From Micromussa lordhowensis (lineage: Eukaryota; Cnidaria; Anthozoa; Scleractinia; Lobophylliidae), in assembly GCA_964020085.1 (NCBI GenBank), contig OZ026597.1, forward strand, positions 18,080,109 through 18,144,108: a stretch of DNA of 64,000 nucleotides. Direction: 5' to 3'. Every line of letters begins with the position of its first letter. Position 1 is the stretch's first letter. Made by a program: the position numbers and the translations under genes. Shown here one piece after another: positions 60,801 through 64,000 of the stretch. The notes beneath the pieces were generated by a model. It worked only from the letters and a program-made list of their open reading frames with translations. It made no database searches and was not told where the DNA came from.

Positions 60801-61140
60801 TTTTTTTTAAGTTTTGATTGGTTTTATATACGGTTCTTTGTCGGCAAAGGAATTGGTTTCTGTATTGTTTTGCTTCGAGGCAGTCATGATAAAGCCAGTC
60901 TAGGCCAATGTATGCCAAAAGAGAAGCCACAAAACTCTAAAACTTTGTCGTTTTTCTTTCAGATGGTCTCATTACACCGTATCTGAGAGAGAAGAAATAG
61001 GTCGACAGTGTAAGCGGCTCATAGATGCTGGTCGTCTGTGGTATCTGGAGTCTCATGATTTAAATGCTAAGCTTGCATTCTATGTCGACCCCACAGTTTC
61101 GCTAGAAAACGCTGTTCTTTTAGCGTCTCCGAGGACTTAA
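46518..61140 (+). CDS. TRMT13: TRMT13, tRNA:m4X (2'-O-methyl at position 4) methyltransferase, complete, 14 exons
   Basis: SAM-dependent enzyme that 2'-O-methylates nucleotide 4 in the acceptor stem of certain tRNAs (family knowledge). Exons: 46518-46658, 48857-48900, 49299-49365, 49851-49913, 50921-50990, 51921-52027, 52861-52939, 53206-53297, 53936-54014, 55141-55215, 56705-56795, 58023-58261, 59170-59266, 60963-61140. They sum to 1422 nt, 473 aa (human about 481). Two N-terminal zinc modules are visible: CAFFLKQKNRFCR...YCGEH (CCCH type) and CPLDKKHTVFEDQLEKHLKKC (CHHC type). The SAM motif is MEFGAGRGKLSHW. The catalytic half shows ISKHLCGAATDLTLRC, LALCCHHCCSW and SSWATCGIR, then an acidic linker (DNTDSDSRDTDGREGN) and the conserved C-terminal helix EEIGRQCKRLIDAGRLWYL...VDPTVSLENAVLLA. 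All junctions are GT-AG and in phase. Confidence 0.96.
46800..48499 (-). mobile_element. Inactive Tigger/pogo DNA transposon in TRMT13 intron 1
   Basis: Minus-strand transposase pieces: an N-terminal CENP-B-type HTH (MSLKHKRSVLSIADKQSIILRL..., 48147-47760), a WLEKFKTRHGIRN DNA-binding part, and a DDE domain with NADETGLLWK (first Asp), LLIDNCSAHP (second) and IQPMDQGVLQ (third), ending near 46813. At least two frameshifts split it (about 47780 and 47650), so it cannot make transposase. The right terminus is intact: CCGGATAATCGAGGTTCGACTG ends at 48497 before TA, preceded by two further TCCGGATAATCGAG units. The matching left terminus was not found, so that end seems truncated. It is inserted antisense to TRMT13. 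Confidence 0.85.
48443..48497. repeat. Three TCCGGATAATCGAG repeats forming the transposon's right end
   Basis: Three near-identical 14-base units (from 48443, 48459 and 48475) sit in the terminal 60 bases of the Tigger/pogo element. They are likely transposase-binding subterminal repeats. Confidence 0.75.
50415..50825 (+). mobile_element. Two head-to-tail SINE copies, family B (TRMT13 intron 4)
   Basis: Copy 1 is about 50415-50607 and copy 2 about 50632-50825. Shared order: GTGGCCCAGG, GTGGGTTGGTTCT, GGTTCTCCAGTTTTC, AACCAACATTTTGTT, GCTAGAAACTTGA. Copy 2 has a pol III box-B-like GGTTCAAATCTTGG near its start; copy 1 has lost it. Both end in A/T-rich TTAATA tails. Confidence 0.7.
52298..52785 (+). 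repeat. Three-copy tandem repeat, 164-bp unit (TRMT13 intron 6)
   Basis: AAGAAAATTTGAAATTTTAA recurs at 52298, 52462 and 52626, exactly 164 bases apart. The copies differ at only a few positions (for example AAAACAAAAC / AAAATAAAAC), so the array is young. Each unit ends in a TATTATTATTATTAAG-type microsatellite that may have seeded the duplication. Confidence 0.9.
54235..54545 (+). repeat. Dispersed repeat family C, copy 3 (TRMT13 intron 9)
   Basis: Same order of blocks as 31450-31780 (TTCCAAACACTGAGAAAAGA, then AACTAAAACTAAGGAGAGAA and AAAATCTATGCTAATTAACA), moderately diverged. Confidence 0.6.
55629..56388. mobile_element. 746-bp element with about 170-bp terminal inverted repeats (TRMT13 intron 10)
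   Basis: The element 55636-56381 starts CACAGGCGGCCCAGACG and ends CGTCTGGGCCGCCTGTG, with pairing continuing about 170 bases inwards (including GAATTTAGAGCG / CGCTCTAAATTC). It is flanked by ATTAAAC on both sides (55629-55635, 56382-56388). Each inner TIR edge carries an AAG|GTAAGT splice-donor-like sequence pointing outwards (the plus-strand one at 56236). No transposase. Superfamily not assigned. Confidence 0.8.
57395..57645 (-). mobile_element. tRNA-derived SINE, family A, copy 2 (antisense in TRMT13 intron 11)
   Basis: Shares with 28925-29210 the order ATATTTCTACT, GATG(C/T)TAGTCCA, TACCCATTT, ACACCTGGGTGGAGAGAG, CACTGTGAGAGT, GCCAGGGCTTGA and TGGCCTCCCAC (plus-strand reading). Confidence 0.65.
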
Positions 61141-61400
61141 CTTTGTCGAAGAAAAAACTCCGCGTTAGCAAATTTATGTCGGGGGTGAATAACAACGTGA
61201 CTTCTCGATGGCTGATGCAAGTATGCCGGCCCTGACTCAACTGTCCGTTTGACCGTAGACTATGGATGCCACCACGGAACCCCCTCGGCCGACAGGACTG
61301 GAATTTAGTTAGGACAATTCGGTTTGCCCTTTATACATGACCGGCTAGGGCATTGTTGCATATATCCTTGGTTTTAACACTACATATGGAATTATCAAAC

Positions 61401-61472
61401 GCGCCTCATTGGTATAGTGGCGAGAGAGCTTGCCCACTACGCGAGCGTCCCGCTTTCGATTCTCAGACGTGT
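61401..61472 (+). other. tRNA-like sequence (tRNA pseudogene or SINE head)
   Basis: Contains a box-A-like TTGGTATAGTGG and a box-B-like CTTTCGATTCT at about tRNA spacing, with an anticodon-like stem GCTTG / CGAGC. The acceptor arms do not pair well and the loop lacks the T before the anticodon, so I do not call a functional tRNA. Confidence 0.4.
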
Positions 61473-61532
61473 TTTACAAATTATTGTTCTCTTTCGTTAC
61501 GTAAACTGAATAGCCTTAGTGTTAAAATGAGT

Positions 61533-62053
61533 AGTAAAAGCGGGGGGGGGGGGGGGGGTACTTAACAAAGTTTAATACGGGGAGGCTCCGCCCCGAGGTC
61601 CAACCCCTTACCCTTTTATATACCATTTTGGCAGAAAAGGTAACCCTTATATACCTTTATTGAGAAAAGGTACCCCTTTAACATACCTACTTTAGAACAC
61701 TGCACCCCCTTTCTAAGCCCTTGTAATGAAGCTAATGAACAATATTACGGGAGAATATCAAGCATTACCAGAAGAAATGTTTAGCAAACAAGTGTTATTT
61801 ATTCAGTTCACGTTTTTGGGCGGGAGTCAAGATCCTCCGGACATCAGGCGCGCAAACAGCGATTGTGTTCTTCTACGTGTCGATCGCCGTAGTAAATACC
61901 TAAATGACCGATTTCCCTACCCTTTTATATACCTCAACTTGTGAAAACCCCACCCCTTTATATACCTGAAGCCTGAAAAAGGTACCCCTTTCGGGCGGAG
62001 CCTCCCCGTATAGGCCATTATAGGTAGTACCCCCCCCCCCCGGGGAGTAAAAG
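61533..62053. mobile_element. hAT-like MITE, second copy (505 bp), inverted relative to 7928-8775
   Basis: The element 61541-62045 has G-tract and C-tract ends and AGTAAAAG on both sides (61533-61540, 62046-62053), a clean 8-bp duplication. It shares the terminal regions of the 7928-8775 copy (GGTATATAAAAGGGG-type motifs, GGAGGCTCCGCCC) but lacks much of that copy's interior. Confidence 0.85.
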
Positions 62054-62644
62054 CAAATTATAATTTAAGTGTTAAGAGGATGGTGATTCTGGTGGGTGGC
62101 ATCTAATGGTGACCATCCGTCCATAGCGCACTAATACAAAGTAATTGCTTGGCCACTATTTCATTTGAAAAGGTTGCTCTCATGCCTATGCTAAAAAAAA
62201 AATGAAAATAAACATATTGATACATGACAGTATAACAACTGTTATCAACGTTAGCCCTGTGTAAATAAAATAAACAAATAAAATAAATAAACAAGAGAAA
62301 CCTGTTAAGATTAAACAAAAGACTAACACCAAACGTCGGCCGAAATGGATGAAGGATTGTTAAATCGCATATTTTTAAACAGCGAGGGATACTCCGGTTA
62401 ACCTGGAAGTGTACAAAATGCACCAAACTTAATTAAGGGACCGTTCATTTTTTTACGAGATAGGGAGGGGGGGCTGTCGGGATTTTTTTAACTTTCATTA
62501 AAAACTTGCAGACATGTTTTATTTTATTTGGAGTCTTATACAATAAATGGTATATCGACCATAATTTCCAAATAACTAAAAATTACAAACAACAAAAAAT
62601 ATACATGGCTAAAAAAGTTACTAATTAATTACAACCTAGAGTAT

Positions 62645-63095
62645 TTACTTTTTGCCTTCTTCCCCATTCCTTTTTTCAAAGCATTCGAATATATGTTTTG
62701 CTATTAGTTTTTGTATTTTAACATTTCCGCTAGGGGGATTTATTAGAAACACGAATATTCTGTTAGGTGGCAATCTACTTATTTTTATTCTATATTCCTT
62801 TTCCAAATAATCTAGTAACGAACATCGTTTTTCCTGGTAAGCAGGGCATATATTTATAAAATGGTATTCGTCCGCCATTTCTATTTTACAAATTGGGCAA
62901 GTTCTTTCTGCAGGTTTCTTGAACGGTCTCGAATAACGTCCTGTCTCTATGGCTAATTTGTGGTTGCTAAGTCGCAGTTTTGTTAGTGCTATTCTGTGTC
63001 TTACGTCGGGTGACCTGATGTAGGTAGTCTTCACATTTGTAATTGACTATCGTTTTGAATAACCGGTAGGTTCTCATTTTGTTACTTTGCATGTC
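62645..63095 (-). pseudogene. LINE-type retrotransposon fragment, C-terminal end of the pol ORF
   Basis: Minus strand: MRTYRLFKTIVN in one frame (about 63078-63040), then, after a frame change near 63035, RIALTKLRLSNHKLAIETGRY, then ERTCPICKIEMADEYHFINIC (a CCHC-like cluster) and a lysine-rich tail. This is the usual layout after the reverse transcriptase domain of non-LTR elements in animals. The RT itself is absent; the piece is 5'-truncated at a C/A homopolymer (63110-63139). Confidence 0.65.
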
Positions 63096-63111
63096 CCCAC
63101 CGGTCATGCCC

Positions 63112-63142
<31 letters not shown>

Positions 63143-63296
63143 AACCAGATTTACACACTGTACAGTAACACGTCTAGCTTTTTGGCAATATCAAGGTATT
63201 ACAATTCACTCTACAGTTGCATCTGTCACTTTTAACTGTATACTGTAAAGTAAGCGATAAAGAAATGTGCCAGCTCGCTCTGGATTCGTTGAAGAA

Positions 63297-63634
63297 TCAA
63301 AAGAAAGAAAAATCAATTTCTGATCTTCTGGTTATGGCTCTTCCCGAACGTGTTGTGGCTGGCCTTTCAACTTCTTCTTCGTCATCGATGAAGGCAAGAA
63401 TGACATCACTCGATTCCTCTATCACCATTTCGCTTCCACCGTTGTCATCTTCATCGCTATCGTCGTTATCACTGTCCAGCAAAAATGATGAGCAGAATAA
63501 TCACAAACCTCAAGCCAGAGGTTAGAGATGTTGTGTACTGCTTCCTGTCTCCTGAAGAGTATGCTCTGCCTGAAAAGAACGAAAGCGACTCCTACAGCAG
63601 CATAAGCGAGGAAGAGCTTGAAGAAGATGATTAG
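63297..63634. other. Overlapping acidic ORFs on both strands, uncertain
   Basis: Minus strand 63482-63297 reads an acidic stretch ending TRSGRAITRRSEIDFSFF. Plus strand 63485-63634 reads MMSRIITNLKPEVRDVVYCF...SSISEEELEEDD and stops. Either could be a piece of a mobile-element gene. Neither has splice sites or a domain I recognise, and they cannot both be trusted. Confidence 0.25.
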
Positions 63635-64000
63635 CAGGGAGAATCAATGTTTTAACAGTAACTTTATTTCTTCAAGATAGTTTACGGGCCTTAGCAGCTT
63701 GCAGGTAGCTTTGGCTATTCTGGTCGAGAAACTACTATGTTAACTATATTGTAATTGATATGCTTAAATGAAAAAAAAAAGAGGAAAAAAGATTACAAAA
63801 TGCAAAAAAAGAGATGAAAATTCAGTAAAGTAAGAAACGTTTTTCTTTGTTTATTAAGTTAGGTAGCTTTAAAATTGTAGTCTGTGATCCGTGTACAGAT
63901 TTTAAAAATCGAGCTTGTTTTCATGCACGTTATTCAAATAAAGCAAACCGAAATCGGGCCAACAGCTCGCAGCGTCAATAATATTTCGAACAAGCAACCT
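63635..64000. other. Terminal stretch, nothing recognised
   Basis: A/T-rich sequence with short A runs; no gene or repeat structure seen. Confidence 0.4.

Noticed and set aside
1..64000. Bacterial features, CRISPR arrays, operons, viral replication genes
   Set aside because: None seen; repeats are dispersed MITEs, SINEs and minisatellites, and genes are spliced.

Overview
The window reads as nuclear DNA of an anthozoan cnidarian, most likely a stony coral or close relative. This is inferred from intron-rich genes with GT-AG introns, proteins collinear with their vertebrate orthologues, a voltage-gated proton channel, intronless class A GPCR paralogues and a heavy load of small non-autonomous transposons. 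No operons, CRISPR arrays or bacterial signals were seen. No rRNA was seen either.

Layout. 1-106: end of an unidentified exon (+). 397-6836: TIPIN (-, 7 exons, 248 aa), the replication-fork protection partner of Timeless. 7798-12083: three tandem units of an unrecognised secreted-protein gene (-). Only the middle one (9768-11317, 239 aa) is whole. The first lost its last exon and carries a hAT-like MITE, and the third is cut off by a TTAA-flanked MITE cluster (12084-13170). 14998-19607: HVCN1 proton channel (-, 8 exons, 232 aa). 19998-38846: EXOC5/Sec10 exocyst subunit (+, 20 exons, 707 aa), head-to-head with HVCN1 across a 390-bp shared promoter region. 39500-40441 and 42785-43711: two tandem single-exon GPCR genes (-); one has an in-frame stop and one is intact. 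44480-45742: a decayed multi-copy gene. 46518-61140: TRMT13 tRNA 2'-O-methyltransferase (+, 14 exons, 473 aa), with a dead Tigger/pogo transposon in intron 1. 61400-64000: a tRNA-like sequence, a second copy of the hAT-like MITE, a LINE fragment and two short acidic ORFs.

For the four housekeeping-type genes every exon junction was traced by hand and the reading phases close exactly: 747, 699, 2124 and 1422 coding bases, stop included. The genes do not form a pathway. TIPIN acts at replication forks, EXOC5 in secretion, HVCN1 in acid extrusion and TRMT13 in tRNA modification. The less ordinary content lies in the unknown secreted family, the GPCR pair, a possible phase-breaking (poison) exon in TIPIN and an unusually rich set of foldback/MITE families in the introns. 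I found no convincing new multi-gene system.
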